Notes: generated from the sequence alone by a model not told the origin. A DNA stretch of 64,000 nt from Bacteroidetes bacterium UBA7662 (GCA_002483345.1 DLHS01000008.1:1-64000); one strand, 5' to 3'; numbered from the stretch's first letter, positions 34,734 through 43,630 are shown. Made by a program: numbers and translations.

Positions 34734-35579
34734 CTAGTTTTTCAAGAGACGGAACAACTGTGCGAGTTTTGCCTTCAGTTCACGGCGATCCACGATAAAA
34801 TCGAGGAAGCCCGATTCGAGTACCATCTCTGCCGACTGGAAGCCTTTCGGCAAATCTTTTTTGATGGTTTCCTTGATTACCCGCGGGCCGGCAAAACCAA
34901 TGAGGGCATTGGGCTCGGCAATGTTGAAGTCGCCCAGCATGGCAAACGACGCGGTGACCCCACCGGTAGTAGGATCTGTCATCAGCGACACATAAGGCAC
35001 CTTTTCCTCTGCCAGCAACGCCAGTTTGGCACTGGTTTTAGCCATTTGCATGAGTGAATAGGCCGCTTCCATCATGCGTGCGCCTCCTGATTTACTGATA
35101 ATCAGCATAGGTGATTTGCGGGCACGGGCGGTATCAATGGCACGGGCAATCTTTTCACCCACCACCGATCCCATCGAACCTCCGATAAAATCGAAATCCA
35201 TACAGGCTACCACCACTTCTTCCCCTTCTACGTTGCCGTAGGCGGTTCTGATGGCGTCTTTCAAACCGGTTTTGGCGATGGTTGCCTTGAGGCGCGCATC
35301 GTACGGTTTGGTATCCGTGAATTTGAGGGGGTCGGCTGCTGTCATGTCAGCATCGAGTTCGGTAAACTGATTTTCATCGAAGAGCAGTTCAAAATACTCC
35401 ACCGAACCGATACGGGCGTGATAATTACAATGCACACAAACGTATTTGTTCAGCTTCAGATCTTTGGTCATCTGCGACTTCTTACAACTGGGGCACTTGA
35501 ACCACAGGCCGTCGGGTACTTCTTTTTTCTCCTCGGTGGTGGTGGTAACCCCTGCTGTTGATCTTTTAAACCAGGCCAT
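34734..35579 (-). CDS. accD: Acetyl-CoA carboxylase carboxyltransferase subunit beta
   Basis: 281 residues. Transfers the carboxyl group from biotin to acetyl-CoA, giving malonyl-CoA for fatty-acid synthesis, together with AccA. An N-terminal C4 zinc ribbon is visible (CPSCKKSQMTKDL ... CVHCNYH). The crotonase-fold domain has GSMGSVVGEKI, KSGGARMMEA and PTTGGVTASFAMLGD motifs. It begins 2 bp after the aldolase gene ends, so the two form an operon. accA is not in the window. Confidence 0.94.
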   Translation of the reverse strand: MAWFKRSTAGVTTTTEEKKEVPDGLWFKCPSCKKSQMTKDLKLNKYVCVHCNYHARIGSVEYFELLFDENQFTELDADMTAADPLKFTDTKPYDARLKATIAKTGLKDAIRTAYGNVEGEEVVVACMDFDFIGGSMGSVVGEKIARAIDTARARKSPMLIISKSGGARMMEAAYSLMQMAKTSAKLALLAEEKVPYVSLMTDPTTGGVTASFAMLGDFNIAEPNALIGFAGPRVIKETIKKDLPKGFQSAEMVLESGFLDFIVDRRELKAKLAQLFRLLKN

Positions 35580-35581
35580 GC

Positions 35582-36640
35582 TTATGCGAGCTGAATGCTG
35601 TTGTCAAGATAAACGTCCTGAACCGAATTTAAAAGCTGGATGCCTTCGTTCATCGGCTTCTGGAAAGCCTTGCGGCCAAGGATAAGTCCGGTACCGCCTG
35701 CTCTTTTATTGATTACAGCTGTAGTAACGGCTTCTGCCAGATCGCTGGCGCCTTTCGACTCACCACCGCTGTTAATCAGACCGGCACGGCCCATATAACA
35801 ATTAGCTACCTGATAGCGGCACAGATCAATGGGGTGTTCGCTGGTGAGCTCTTCGTACACTTTTTTATGGGTTTTACCGTGGCCGGTAGCCAGGTAGCCG
35901 CCGTTGTTGGTCGGTAATTTCTGCTTGATGATGTCGGCCTGAATGGTTACACCCAGGTGGTTGGCCTGACCGGTTAAGTCGGCTGAGGTGTGATAATCCA
36001 CGCCGTCTTTTTTAAAGGCATTGTTGCGGGTATAGCACCACAAAACGGTGGTCATGCCCAGCTCATGCGCCATTTCAAAGGCTTCTGATACTTCGATAAT
36101 CTGGCGGGCGGATTCATCCGAGCCAAAATAAATGGTTGCCCCCACGGCCACTGCTCCCATATTCCAGGCTTCCTTGATGGTACCAAACATGATCTGGTCA
36201 TATTTATTAGGGTAGCTGAGGAATTCGTTGTGGTTGATTTTAACAATGAAAGGGATTTTGTGGGCGTATTTACGCGACACCGATCCCAGAACACCATAGG
36301 TAGAAGCAACCGCATTACAACCCGACTCAATGGCGAGTTTCACAATGTTTTCACTGTCGAAATAAATGGGGTTAGGTGCAAAAGAAGCACCGGCACTGTG
36401 TTCAATCCCCTGATCCACCGGAAGAATGGAGAGATAACCACTTCCACCCAGGCGGCCGTGGCCGTAGAGGGTTTCCATGCTGCGGAGGGTTTGGTTGTTA
36501 CGATTACTGTGCGACCAGATGCGGTCTACAAAATCGCCACCCGGCGCGTGCAGCATTTCTTTGGAGATGGTTTTCGATTGGTGGCCAAGAAGATAGTCGG
36601 CCTGAGCTCCCAGAATTTCCCGGATTTTGTTATTTGCCAT
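35582..36640 (-). CDS. Class I fructose-bisphosphate aldolase (DhnA/FbaB type)
   Basis: 352 residues from the ATG at 36640 (MANNKIREILG). The upstream ATG at 36679 adds 13 residues and lies on the probable promoter. It should cleave fructose 1,6-bisphosphate by a Schiff-base mechanism. The TIM-barrel sequence shows LPVDQGIEH, IPFIVKINHNEF, VAVGATIYFGS, and C-terminal GLINSGGESKG and GGTGLILGRKAF, which bind phosphate. A TAGCTTTG box on the minus strand at 36679-36686 matches the -7 consensus. It is followed by accD with a 2-bp gap. Confidence 0.88.
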   Translation of the reverse strand: MANNKIREILGAQADYLLGHQSKTISKEMLHAPGGDFVDRIWSHSNRNNQTLRSMETLYGHGRLGGSGYLSILPVDQGIEHSAGASFAPNPIYFDSENIVKLAIESGCNAVASTYGVLGSVSRKYAHKIPFIVKINHNEFLSYPNKYDQIMFGTIKEAWNMGAVAVGATIYFGSDESARQIIEVSEAFEMAHELGMTTVLWCYTRNNAFKKDGVDYHTSADLTGQANHLGVTIQADIIKQKLPTNNGGYLATGHGKTHKKVYEELTSEHPIDLCRYQVANCYMGRAGLINSGGESKGASDLAEAVTTAVINKRAGGTGLILGRKAFQKPMNEGIQLLNSVQDVYLDNSIQLA

Positions 36641-36700
36641 GGCAGTGCTTTGTAGATTTGGGTTTTTACGACAAGCCACAAAGCTAAAGGAAAAATTCTA

Positions 36701-37144
36701 TTGGACACCGCATCTCCCCGCATCGAACTGACAGAAGTCAGGGACAGCCAGACCCTGGAAACCGTTTTTGCCATTCGCAAAGAAGTGTTTGTAAACGAAC
36801 AAGCCGTTGACCCGGAAGAAGAGTATGATGAATTTGAGACGCAATCCCGTCATTTTTTGTTGTTGGTGGATGATACCGGCGCTGCCACCGGTCGTTTCCG
36901 GAGCACGGAAAAAGGCTGGAAAATAGAACGGATGGCCGTTCTGAAAGCATACAGGGGGCGTAGCTACGGCGCTTTGGTGCTGCAAAGCATGCTGGCCGTC
37001 ATTCCCCGCGACGGACGTCCTATTTACCTGCATGCTCAGGAACATGCCCTGCCGTTTTACAAACGTTACCGTTTTGTGGCGGAAGGCGACCGTTTTCTGG
37101 AAGCCAATATCCCCCATTTTAAAATGGTGTATACGGTAAAATAA
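36701..37144 (+). CDS. GNAT family N-acetyltransferase
   Basis: 147 residues, starting at TTG 36701; no ATG is available before the core. The GNAT fold is recognisable: VFAIRKEVFVNEQAVDPEEEYDEFE at the N-terminus, a strand with KIERMAVLKAYRGRSYGALVLQSM (motif A, acetyl-CoA pyrophosphate loop, with RGRSYG in place of the usual RGxGxG), then YLHAQEHALPFYKRYRFVAEGDRFLEANIPHFKM. This is the ElaA/YjcF-like pattern. Substrate unknown. Divergent from the aldolase gene; the -7 box of that gene lies between them. Confidence 0.8.
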   Translation: MDTASPRIELTEVRDSQTLETVFAIRKEVFVNEQAVDPEEEYDEFETQSRHFLLLVDDTGAATGRFRSTEKGWKIERMAVLKAYRGRSYGALVLQSMLAVIPRDGRPIYLHAQEHALPFYKRYRFVAEGDRFLEANIPHFKMVYTVK

Positions 37145-37149
37145 AGCTG

Positions 37150-37218
37150 TATACAAAACGCTATACAACTGGATTAACCTCCTTTTCGGTTATACAATCT
37201 ACTATACACTTCGATTAA
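37150..37218. repeat. Two direct copies of a 28-bp repeat upstream of comEC
   Basis: Both 37150-37177 and 37191-37218 read TATACAA-N4-CTATACA followed by a degenerate 4-5 bp and GATTAA. The copies start 41 bp apart, about four helical turns. They occupy most of the gap between the acetyltransferase gene and comEC, so they may bind a regulator of comEC. Confidence 0.5.
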
Positions 37219-37257
37219 GCAGCGCTTCTGGTATCTCGCAGGTCCGATCTTCAGGCC

Positions 37258-39345
37258 ATGCACACCCTTCAGCCCTTCGACTGGCGGGAAGTACCTTTTG
37301 TCAGGTTGCTTTTACCGCTGTTGCTCGGATTCATTTCCAGCGACTGGCAGGCGTTTAATCCTGAGCAGGCCACGGCTTGTATACTGTTTTGTATACTCCT
37401 GCAGCAGCTTTACCAGCGCAGTGCCTTGCGCAGTCGCTGGCGGTGGCGGTATGTACCCGGCCTTCTTTTTTTCACAGCGATTCTGCTGCTTGGAAACAGC
37501 CTGCCTGCCTGGCGTGACAGCGGAAAAAGGCCTGACCATATCCGGCACTTTATCCGGGACGACCCACCACAGGAATGGCTGCTGGTACGTGCCACGGAAC
37601 CCGCCGAGCAAAAACGCAAAAGTGTTAAGCTGATAGCAGAAACCCGATGGCTGAAACATGCAAACGGTATTTCCAACGTGAGCGGCCAGGTGCTCTTATA
37701 CCTGAAAGCTGATAGTCTGACAATACTTCCTGAGCCCGGAGACTTACTGTGGATACAAAACCTGCTGCAGCCTCCTCAGCAACCCATGAATCCTGGCGCG
37801 TTTGACTACAGGCGGTATCTGTATCAGCAACAGCTTTATCTGCAGGCCTATCTCCCGGAAGGCAGTTGGCGTTTGGCTGGCCGTGATAAATCCGTCCGCC
37901 TGAAAGACATGGCTCTGCAATTGAGAAGTCGGGCCATCCGGGAATTGCAGCTGTACCTCGGGAAAGGCCCGGAAAGTGGTCTGGCGGCAGCACTCATTTT
38001 TGGCTACCGGGGTGAACTACCACCTGAACTGGTGCAAGCCTACGCCAACAGCGGAGCCATTCATGTGTTGGCCGTTTCAGGACTTCATACCGGCATTTTG
38101 TATATGCTGCTGCAACTCGTCTTTAAACCGCTGCGTCGGATCAGGCGGTTTCGCTGGCTACCACCTATACTCGTCATCGCCGGTTTGTGGGGATATGCCC
38201 TGGTAGCCGGCCTCCCACCCTCGGTTAACCGGGCCGCTACCATGTGCAGCATGATGGTCATTGCCGGTGAACTGAGGCGAAAAACCCTCGTTTACAATAC
38301 CCTAGCCGCCACAGCTTTTGTATTGCTCATCCTGGTGCCCGGATGGCTCAGCCATGTGGGGTTCCAGTTGTCCTTTCTGGCGGTATTGGGCATCGTTTTT
38401 TTACAGAAGCGGCTCGCTCAGCTCTGGGTACCCCGAAATAAGATACTGGATTACCTCTGGCAACTCAGTGCCGTATCCATTGCCGCCCAGTTGTTTACCA
38501 TGCCTTTGGGTTTATACTACTTCCACCAGTTCCCCACCTATTTCTGGCTGAGCAACTGGCTGGTAATACCGCTGGCAACTGTCTTATTGGGCGGTGGTTT
38601 GCTGTTGCTGGTAATTTCTCCCTGGCATTTGGGGGCCAAATGGCTAGGGATAGGGTTGCATTGGCTCATTTACTGGCAAAACAAGCTCATTCAGGAGATC
38701 GACAGCCTGCCGGGTGCCGTCTGGTCGGGTTGGTGGTTAAGTCCCTGGGCGCTTTTCCTGCTTTTTATGGTAATAACAGGTTTTGGGCTGTGGCTGGTAG
38801 TTGCTAAAAAATGGGGTTTACAGGTTGGACTGGCAGCTGGTGTGTTATTGTGCCTGGTAGCCGCCCACCAGCAATGGAAATGGGGTCAACAAAGGCAGTT
38901 TACCCTATATCATCTTCCCAAAAGAACGGTTTTCAGTGTTTTTGAGGGAAGAAACGGCCGCTGGTTTGGTCTGAAACAGGCGGACGATGCCCGGTTTTTA
39001 CAGCAACCCCATGCATTGCTGGCAGGCATACAAAACAACGGTCTGCTTGTGGTCGACAGCAGCAGGGGTTTGCTGCAATTCGGACATGTAAAAATATGGG
39101 CAATCAACCGTTTCAACAGTCATTTTCTGCAATATGACATCCCGTTTAAAACGGACTTTGTGCTGCTCAGCCAACAGCCCCGGATAGATACCTCCGGACT
39201 CAAAGAAAGACTTCATACCAAGGCTATTCTTTTAGATGGCAGTAATTCCCGTTATTATTGCAATAAGACTGTACCGATGTTGCAGGCAGCCGGCTTCAGG
39301 GTACGGACTACCTGGAATGAAGGTGCCATCATCCTGCCCTTATGA
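37258..39345 (+). CDS. comEC: ComEC/Rec2 family DNA-uptake channel protein
   Basis: 695 residues. An inner-membrane protein that moves single-stranded DNA into the cell during natural transformation. Two N-terminal membrane segments are followed by a soluble DUF4131-like region (about 60-220). The Competence domain (about 235-510) starts with the signature GALIFGYRGELPPELVQAYANSGAIHVLAVSGLHTGIL and has many membrane helices. The C-terminal 140 residues are soluble, but no HxHxDH metallo-beta-lactamase motif is visible, so this is the form without that nuclease-like domain. Its stop overlaps the next start (ATGA), so the operon continues. Confidence 0.88.
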   Translation: MHTLQPFDWREVPFVRLLLPLLLGFISSDWQAFNPEQATACILFCILLQQLYQRSALRSRWRWRYVPGLLFFTAILLLGNSLPAWRDSGKRPDHIRHFIRDDPPQEWLLVRATEPAEQKRKSVKLIAETRWLKHANGISNVSGQVLLYLKADSLTILPEPGDLLWIQNLLQPPQQPMNPGAFDYRRYLYQQQLYLQAYLPEGSWRLAGRDKSVRLKDMALQLRSRAIRELQLYLGKGPESGLAAALIFGYRGELPPELVQAYANSGAIHVLAVSGLHTGILYMLLQLVFKPLRRIRRFRWLPPILVIAGLWGYALVAGLPPSVNRAATMCSMMVIAGELRRKTLVYNTLAATAFVLLILVPGWLSHVGFQLSFLAVLGIVFLQKRLAQLWVPRNKILDYLWQLSAVSIAAQLFTMPLGLYYFHQFPTYFWLSNWLVIPLATVLLGGGLLLLVISPWHLGAKWLGIGLHWLIYWQNKLIQEIDSLPGAVWSGWWLSPWALFLLFMVITGFGLWLVVAKKWGLQVGLAAGVLLCLVAAHQQWKWGQQRQFTLYHLPKRTVFSVFEGRNGRWFGLKQADDARFLQQPHALLAGIQNNGLLVVDSSRGLLQFGHVKIWAINRFNSHFLQYDIPFKTDFVLLSQQPRIDTSGLKERLHTKAILLDGSNSRYYCNKTVPMLQAAGFRVRTTWNEGAIILPL

Positions 39346-40121
39346 ACTACGACTACATAGAGACTTCGGTTGCCGAACGCATCGGCTACATCGTGCTTAA
39401 CCGGCCTGAAAAGCGCAATGCTTTCAACTATGAATTGGTTGCAGAGCTGAAAACAGCTTTTAGATTGCATTTTGAGGACAAACACTGTAAAATAATAGTG
39501 CTCAAAGCCAAAGGAGAGGTTTTCAGTGCCGGTGCCGATCTCGGCTATCTGAAAATGCTGCAATCCAACACCTTCGAGGAAAACCTGGCCGACAGCACCC
39601 ACCTCATGGAACTGTATGAATTGATTTACAGCGGCCCCAAAGTAGTTATCAGCCAGATTGAAGGTTCGGCTATTGCAGGAGGATGTGGTCTGGCCACACT
39701 GACCGACTTCTCCTTCGCCGTTCCTGCCGCGAAATTTGGCTATACTGAGGTGAGAATCGGCTTTATTCCGGCCATCGTCATGGTATTTCTGGCAAGGAAA
39801 ATAGGCGAAGGCCGTGCCAGGGAGCTTTTGCTCACCGGCGATCTGCTCAGTGCTGAAGAAGCCCTCAAATATGGTCTCATCAACTTTGTGGTAAATGCCG
39901 ATGAAATTGAACTGCTGGTGCATCAGTTTGCCAAAAAACTGATTGAAAACTGTTCGGGGGAATCGCTGGCCACCACCAAAAAAATGCTGGCACGGGTACA
40001 GGATTTACCTTATGAAGAAGCGTTACATTATGCAGCCGAACAAAATGCCCATGCCCGCGCCACAGCAGACTGTCAGCGGGGCATCGCGGCTTTTTTAAAT
40101 AAGGAGAAAAATCAATGGTAG
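39342..40121 (+). CDS. Enoyl-CoA hydratase/isomerase family protein
   Basis: 259 residues with the crotonase fold. The sequence has LNRPEKRNAFNYELVAEL, the oxyanion-hole stretch EVFSAGADLGYLKML, and IEGSAIAGGCGLATLTDFSFA, followed by FGYTEVRIGFIPAIVMVFLARKIGEGRARELLLTGD. The Glu in GYTEVRIGF matches a catalytic Glu position. Likely substrates are short-chain enoyl-CoA esters (fatty-acid or leucine breakdown). It overlaps comEC by 4 bp and the haem-protein gene by 7 bp; the functional link is not evident. Confidence 0.9.
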   Translation: MNYDYIETSVAERIGYIVLNRPEKRNAFNYELVAELKTAFRLHFEDKHCKIIVLKAKGEVFSAGADLGYLKMLQSNTFEENLADSTHLMELYELIYSGPKVVISQIEGSAIAGGCGLATLTDFSFAVPAAKFGYTEVRIGFIPAIVMVFLARKIGEGRARELLLTGDLLSAEEALKYGLINFVVNADEIELLVHQFAKKLIENCSGESLATTKKMLARVQDLPYEEALHYAAEQNAHARATADCQRGIAAFLNKEKNQW

Positions 40122-40744
40122 CCAAAAAGATTATCCTCAGATCATTACCCTGGCTTTGGGTAACCGTAATTCCAATGCTTTTACTGTCATGCGGCCCGGG
40201 TAATTCGCAAAGCGAAAAAAACAAACTGTATGCAGCCGACAGCGGTATGCCCGATACGCTGGCACATCAAAAAGCCAAAGCAATCAGTGCAGAAGCCTTT
40301 TCGCAACTTTCTGCTGCACTTACCCAGGCCATTCAACGGGGCGGAGTAGCCGAGGCCATTCAGGTTTGTAAACTACAGGCACTGCCCATTACCGACAGTG
40401 TTGCCGGAAAATATGGCATCAGCCTGCAGCGTATCGCGCTCAAAACCCGCAATCCGCTCAATTTGGCCAATAGTACAGAAAAGCAAATTTTCAGGGACTG
40501 GAAAGCACAAATGGAGGCTGGAAACGACCCTGCTGCCGTTATTCTCCACGAAGGCGACAGCCTGATCTGGTACGGCGCCATCCGGCTGGCCAACCCTGTG
40601 TGTCTGCAATGTCACGGCGAACCGGGCAAAGACATCAGCACGGAAAACCTGAAGATCATCCGGGCTGCTTATCCGGAAGATCAGGCGACCGGCTTTGTTA
40701 TGGGAGATTTACGGGGTGCCTGGAAAATCGGATTCCGAAATTGA
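40115..40744 (+). CDS. DUF3365 (Tll0287-like) c-type haem lipoprotein
   Basis: 209 residues. A lipoprotein signal peptide ends in the lipobox LLLSC near residue 28. A Tll0287-like sensor or redox domain (DUF3365) follows: AISAEAFSQLSAALTQAIQRGG, AIQVCKLQALPI, SLQRIALKTRNPLN and the single haem-binding motif CLQCHG near residue 163. A periplasmic redox or haem-sensing role is inferred from the family. It overlaps the enoyl-CoA hydratase gene by 7 bp and is the last gene of the comEC operon. Confidence 0.85.
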   Translation: MVAKKIILRSLPWLWVTVIPMLLLSCGPGNSQSEKNKLYAADSGMPDTLAHQKAKAISAEAFSQLSAALTQAIQRGGVAEAIQVCKLQALPITDSVAGKYGISLQRIALKTRNPLNLANSTEKQIFRDWKAQMEAGNDPAAVILHEGDSLIWYGAIRLANPVCLQCHGEPGKDISTENLKIIRAAYPEDQATGFVMGDLRGAWKIGFRN

Positions 40745-40749
40745 CTCTT

Positions 40750-40857
40750 GAGGATAGAACGCGGATTTTTATGCATGTCCCGTCTATTCGGGAATTTCTA
40801 TGATCTTCACAGATATCCTCGAAAATCATATAAATCTTAAAAATCAGTGTCCTATTC
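40750..40857. repeat. Degenerate intergenic repeat
   Basis: GAACGCGGATTTTTATG near the left end and ATATAAATCTTAAAAATCAGTGTCC near the right are partial inverted copies of each other. The AACGCGGATTT word also resembles the core of the long palindrome at 28740-29034. It lies between convergent genes. Probably an old, decayed copy of a dispersed element. Confidence 0.35.
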
Positions 40858-40864
40858 CGATGAT

Positions 40865-41503
40865 CTAATGCACAAAAATCCCTTTCAGCATAGGCACCAC
40901 TCCATTGGCGATGAACTGGATGCCGATGGCCAGCACAATAAAACCCATCATACGCGAAAGGGAACTGATGCCCGATTCACCCAGAAAACGAACCAATTTC
41001 GGAGATAGCAGCAAAATAAAATAACTGGTAACTGCGATGGCCACAATGGCTCCGATGATAGCCGCATATTCCCAGAATCCGCTGATTTCAATCGCCAGAC
41101 TGATGAGCAGCGAAATAGAGCCCGGCCCCGACAACATCGGCATGGCCAAAGGAGAAAACGAAATGTCATTCTTCTGGAGCGCCTCTTCTTTAACTCTTTT
41201 GGTAATAGCCCTGCCCTTCGAATAGCTGGATTTGGAACGAAGTAGATCGATGCCTGATTTGGAGATGATTACCCCACCGGCAATCCGCAACCCTTCAATG
41301 GTGATACCGAAAAAGTTGAGGATGTAGGTCCCGATCAGGAAAAAAACGATGAGAATGCAAGCAAGATAAATGGCCGCTTTGCGAAGCTGTACGCGTCGCC
41401 AGCCGGGTGAATCATTGGAGGTGAGTGCCAGAAACACCGGCATGGCTCCCAAAGGGTTCACAACCGAAAAAAGTGCGCTGAAAGTGGCGAAAAACAGTCC
41501 CAT
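40865..41503 (-). CDS. MarC family integral membrane protein
   Basis: 212 residues from the ATG at 41503 (MGLFFATFSALFSVVNPLGAMPVFLALT), the family's normal N-terminus; the longer frame would run into a palindromic repeat. Six membrane helices are visible, in two similar halves each carrying an NPxGxxPxF-like or PLAMPMLSGPGSISLLI motif. MarC/YchE-family proteins are of uncertain function, with suggested roles in amino-acid export; the original link to antibiotic resistance was withdrawn. Convergent with the haem-protein gene. Confidence 0.88.
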   Translation of the reverse strand: MGLFFATFSALFSVVNPLGAMPVFLALTSNDSPGWRRVQLRKAAIYLACILIVFFLIGTYILNFFGITIEGLRIAGGVIISKSGIDLLRSKSSYSKGRAITKRVKEEALQKNDISFSPLAMPMLSGPGSISLLISLAIEISGFWEYAAIIGAIVAIAVTSYFILLLSPKLVRFLGESGISSLSRMMGFIVLAIGIQFIANGVVPMLKGIFVH

Positions 41504-41561
41504 AATTCGATATTCTCCACAAAGGTAGTCAGTTACCAGAGCATTCCCCAGATTCTCTTCA

Positions 41562-41615
41562 CTCCGTGCCTCAGTGCCCTCAGTGGTTAAACACGGAGAG
41601 CACTGAGGCACGGAG
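41562..41615. repeat. Perfect 16-bp inverted repeat between hemE and marC
   Basis: CTCCGTGCCTCAGTGC at 41562-41577 and its exact reverse complement at 41600-41615 enclose a 22-bp loop that itself includes CTCAGTGGTTAAACACGGAG. It lies just after the hemE stop, so it may serve as a rho-independent stop without a T tract or be a dispersed repeat; the CTCCGTGxCTCxGTG word is widespread in bacterial intergenic repeats. Confidence 0.65.
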
Positions 41616-41621
41616 CTTGAG

Positions 41622-42647
41622 TCACTGCTGGTAGCTTTTTACGGTTTCTATGAATGTTTTCACATGTTCCACAGGAGTATCCGGGTAAACCCCATGCCCC
41701 AGGTTGGCAATGTGGCGGTGCGGACCGAAAGCTTTTAACATAGCCCTGGTTTCCGCTTCAATCACTTCCGGCTGCGCGTAAAGCAGACAGGGATCCATAT
41801 TACCCTGCAACGTGAACCCATCTCCTACCCTTTGGCGGGCATCGGCCGGATCCATGTTCCAGTCGAGGCCAATGGTGTTGCACGGCATGGTCGCAAAATC
41901 TTCCAATGCAAAAAAGGCTCCTTTGGCGAAGATGGTCACCGGCACTTCGGTAATCGCCTCACAAATCGCCCGGATGTAGCGGGAGGAAAATTCAGCGTAC
42001 TGTACCGGACTTAGTATACCCGCCCAACTGTCGAAAAGCTGTACCATGGCAGCTCCTGCTTCAATTTGCGCTTTGAGGTAGGCGATGGTTGAAGTGGTAA
42101 TCATTTCGAGCAACTGATGGGCGAAAACCGGATCGGTATAGAGTAGTTTTTTGGCGATGCTGAAGGTTTTACTGCCCTTGCCTTCGGTCATATAGGCGAA
42201 GATTGTCCAGGGAGCACCGGCAAAACCGATGAGTGGCACCCGGCCGCCGAGTTGTTTAACAGTGAGGGTTATGGCATCGGTGACATAGGCCAGGTCAGAG
42301 GGATCAGCGATGTGTATTTTTTTCAGATCTGCGGAACTGCGAATGACTTCCGGGAAATTCGGGCCACGGGCTTCGATCATTTCATAACGGCAACCCATAG
42401 CATCGGGTATCACCAGGATGTCGGAAAAGATGATGGCAGCGTCTACACCCAGCAGGTCGACCGGCTGGATGGTGACTTCCGAAGCCAGTTCAGGTGTTTC
42501 TACCAGCGTTTTGAAATCACCTGCCTGTTCGCGCACAGCTCTGTATTCTTTCAGGATACGACCTGCCTGACGCATCATCCAAACTGGGGTTCTTTCCGTC
42601 TTCTCGCCTCGCGCAGCACGCAGGATAAGGTCGTTCTGGTAAATCAT
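41622..42647 (-). CDS. hemE: Uroporphyrinogen decarboxylase
   Basis: 341 residues. Decarboxylates uroporphyrinogen III to coproporphyrinogen III in haem synthesis. The N-terminal active-site motif RTPVWMMRQAGRILKEYR is intact, as are the second motif IGFAGAPWTIFAYMTEG, the LFDSWAGIL region and the C-terminal ANLGHGVYPDTPVEHVKTFIETV. Normal length. Monocistronic on the minus strand, with a TAATTTCG sequence (near -7 consensus) shortly before the start. Confidence 0.96.
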   Translation of the reverse strand: MIYQNDLILRAARGEKTERTPVWMMRQAGRILKEYRAVREQAGDFKTLVETPELASEVTIQPVDLLGVDAAIIFSDILVIPDAMGCRYEMIEARGPNFPEVIRSSADLKKIHIADPSDLAYVTDAITLTVKQLGGRVPLIGFAGAPWTIFAYMTEGKGSKTFSIAKKLLYTDPVFAHQLLEMITTSTIAYLKAQIEAGAAMVQLFDSWAGILSPVQYAEFSSRYIRAICEAITEVPVTIFAKGAFFALEDFATMPCNTIGLDWNMDPADARQRVGDGFTLQGNMDPCLLYAQPEVIEAETRAMLKAFGPHRHIANLGHGVYPDTPVEHVKTFIETVKSYQQ

Positions 42648-42826
42648 GCCGCGAAATTAAGGGTTTAACACCACAATCCCGAAGCAGCACCAAACCTGTC
42701 CGCTTAAAAACCGACCGCGTACTTTTCTACTAAAACCCAAATTCCACCCAAGAAATCAAGAACTTTGCCGTTGGAAATACAAAGAAGCCTCCTTAGGGAC
42801 AGACAACACATTAAACAATCCTGAAC

Positions 42827-43465
42827 TTGAAATCTGGAATCTCAAATTCCGTAAAGCGTGAAGAATCGCTCAATGCCCTCACCCACGGCCTTGGCGCATT
42901 GCTGAGCCTCGTTGCGCTGGTATATGGCATCGGCTGGTCGACCCATACCCCCTGGAGTTCGGGCTGGACAGGTGAACTCGTATTTGCCGCCTCACTGTTG
43001 CTGCTGTACAGCGCCTCAACTGTTTACCATGCTGTCCATCATGAAAAATGGAAAAAGCGGTTGCGGGTTATCGATCATATGAGCATTTATGTGCTCATCG
43101 CAGGGACCTATACCCCCTTCCTGACATCTGCCATACCCGGGCAGCTGGGAACTATCATGCTGTGGGTAATCTGGGGCATCGCCATCAGCGGCATACTTTT
43201 CAAAGCAACACTGGGTTTTAAATTCCCCAAAATATCACTTGCCTTCTATATAGCGATGGGTTGGATGGTCGTTTTCATTTACGATTCATTTGTTGCCCAT
43301 GTCCCTGGTCAAAGTGTAGTGCTGGTTGGTTTAGGCGGGATTTTTTATACCGGAGGCACCCTTTTTTTCGTAAGTAAAAAAGTGCCTTATGCGCATGCAT
43401 GGTGGCATTTGTGTGTTTTGGGAGGCTCTGCCTGTCATTATGCGGCGGTTACCGGACTCGCATGA
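42827..43465 (+). CDS. Hemolysin III (YqfA/PAQR-like) family membrane protein
   Basis: 212 residues, starting at TTG 42827; no earlier ATG fits. Seven membrane helices can be traced. The family motifs are present: REESLNALTHGLGALLSL at the start, SASTVYHAVHHEKWKKRLRVIDHMSIYVLIAGTYTPF and the C-terminal PYAHAWWHLCVLGGSACHYAAV, which together give the Ser/His/Asp/His metal-site pattern of the CREST (alkaline ceramidase/PAQR) superfamily. It may be a membrane hydrolase; a true haemolysin role is doubtful. It ends 22 bp before the his promoter. Confidence 0.88.
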   Translation: MKSGISNSVKREESLNALTHGLGALLSLVALVYGIGWSTHTPWSSGWTGELVFAASLLLLYSASTVYHAVHHEKWKKRLRVIDHMSIYVLIAGTYTPFLTSAIPGQLGTIMLWVIWGIAISGILFKATLGFKFPKISLAFYIAMGWMVVFIYDSFVAHVPGQSVVLVGLGGIFYTGGTLFFVSKKVPYAHAWWHLCVLGGSACHYAAVTGLA

Positions 43466-43487
43466 CAAATTAATGACCAAAAAAAGG

Positions 43488-43518
43488 TTTGTCCTTTCCT
43501 AAAACCCTTTCATATTTG
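43488..43518 (+). promoter_or_regulatory. Promoter of the histidine operon
   Basis: TTTG at 43488-43491 and CATATTTG at 43511-43518 are separated by 19 bp, which matches the Bacteroidetes promoter (-33 TTTG, -7 TAnnTTTG) with one mismatch. Transcription would begin close to 43524, the ATG of the leader peptide, so the leader message may have almost no 5' untranslated region. Confidence 0.65.
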
Positions 43519-43523
43519 TCTCC

Positions 43524-43607
43524 ATGACAAACAGTTGTTTCCATTGGCATCATCATCACGCCCACCTGCTGGTAGGACGGGATGTTTGTGTGCATGGAAA
43601 TAGCTAG
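43524..43607 (+). CDS. hisL: his operon leader peptide (attenuator)
   Basis: A 27-codon frame from ATG 43524 to TAG 43607. It contains seven His codons: FHWHHHHAH near the middle (six in eight positions) and one near the end. Ribosome stalling at these codons when charged tRNA-His is scarce would alter folding of the downstream RNA and let polymerase pass the terminator at 43631-43665. It lies between the his promoter and that terminator, exactly as in known amino-acid attenuators. The peptide is too short for normal gene finders and has no other expected role. Confidence 0.88.
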   Translation: MTNSCFHWHHHHAHLLVGRDVCVHGNS

Positions 43608-43630
43608 TCTATCCAAACACGCCACATTCA

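Noticed and set aside
41504..41611. 36-residue N-terminal extension of the MarC protein
   Set aside because: It is encoded by the 16-bp inverted repeat between hemE and marC and precedes the normal MarC N-terminus.
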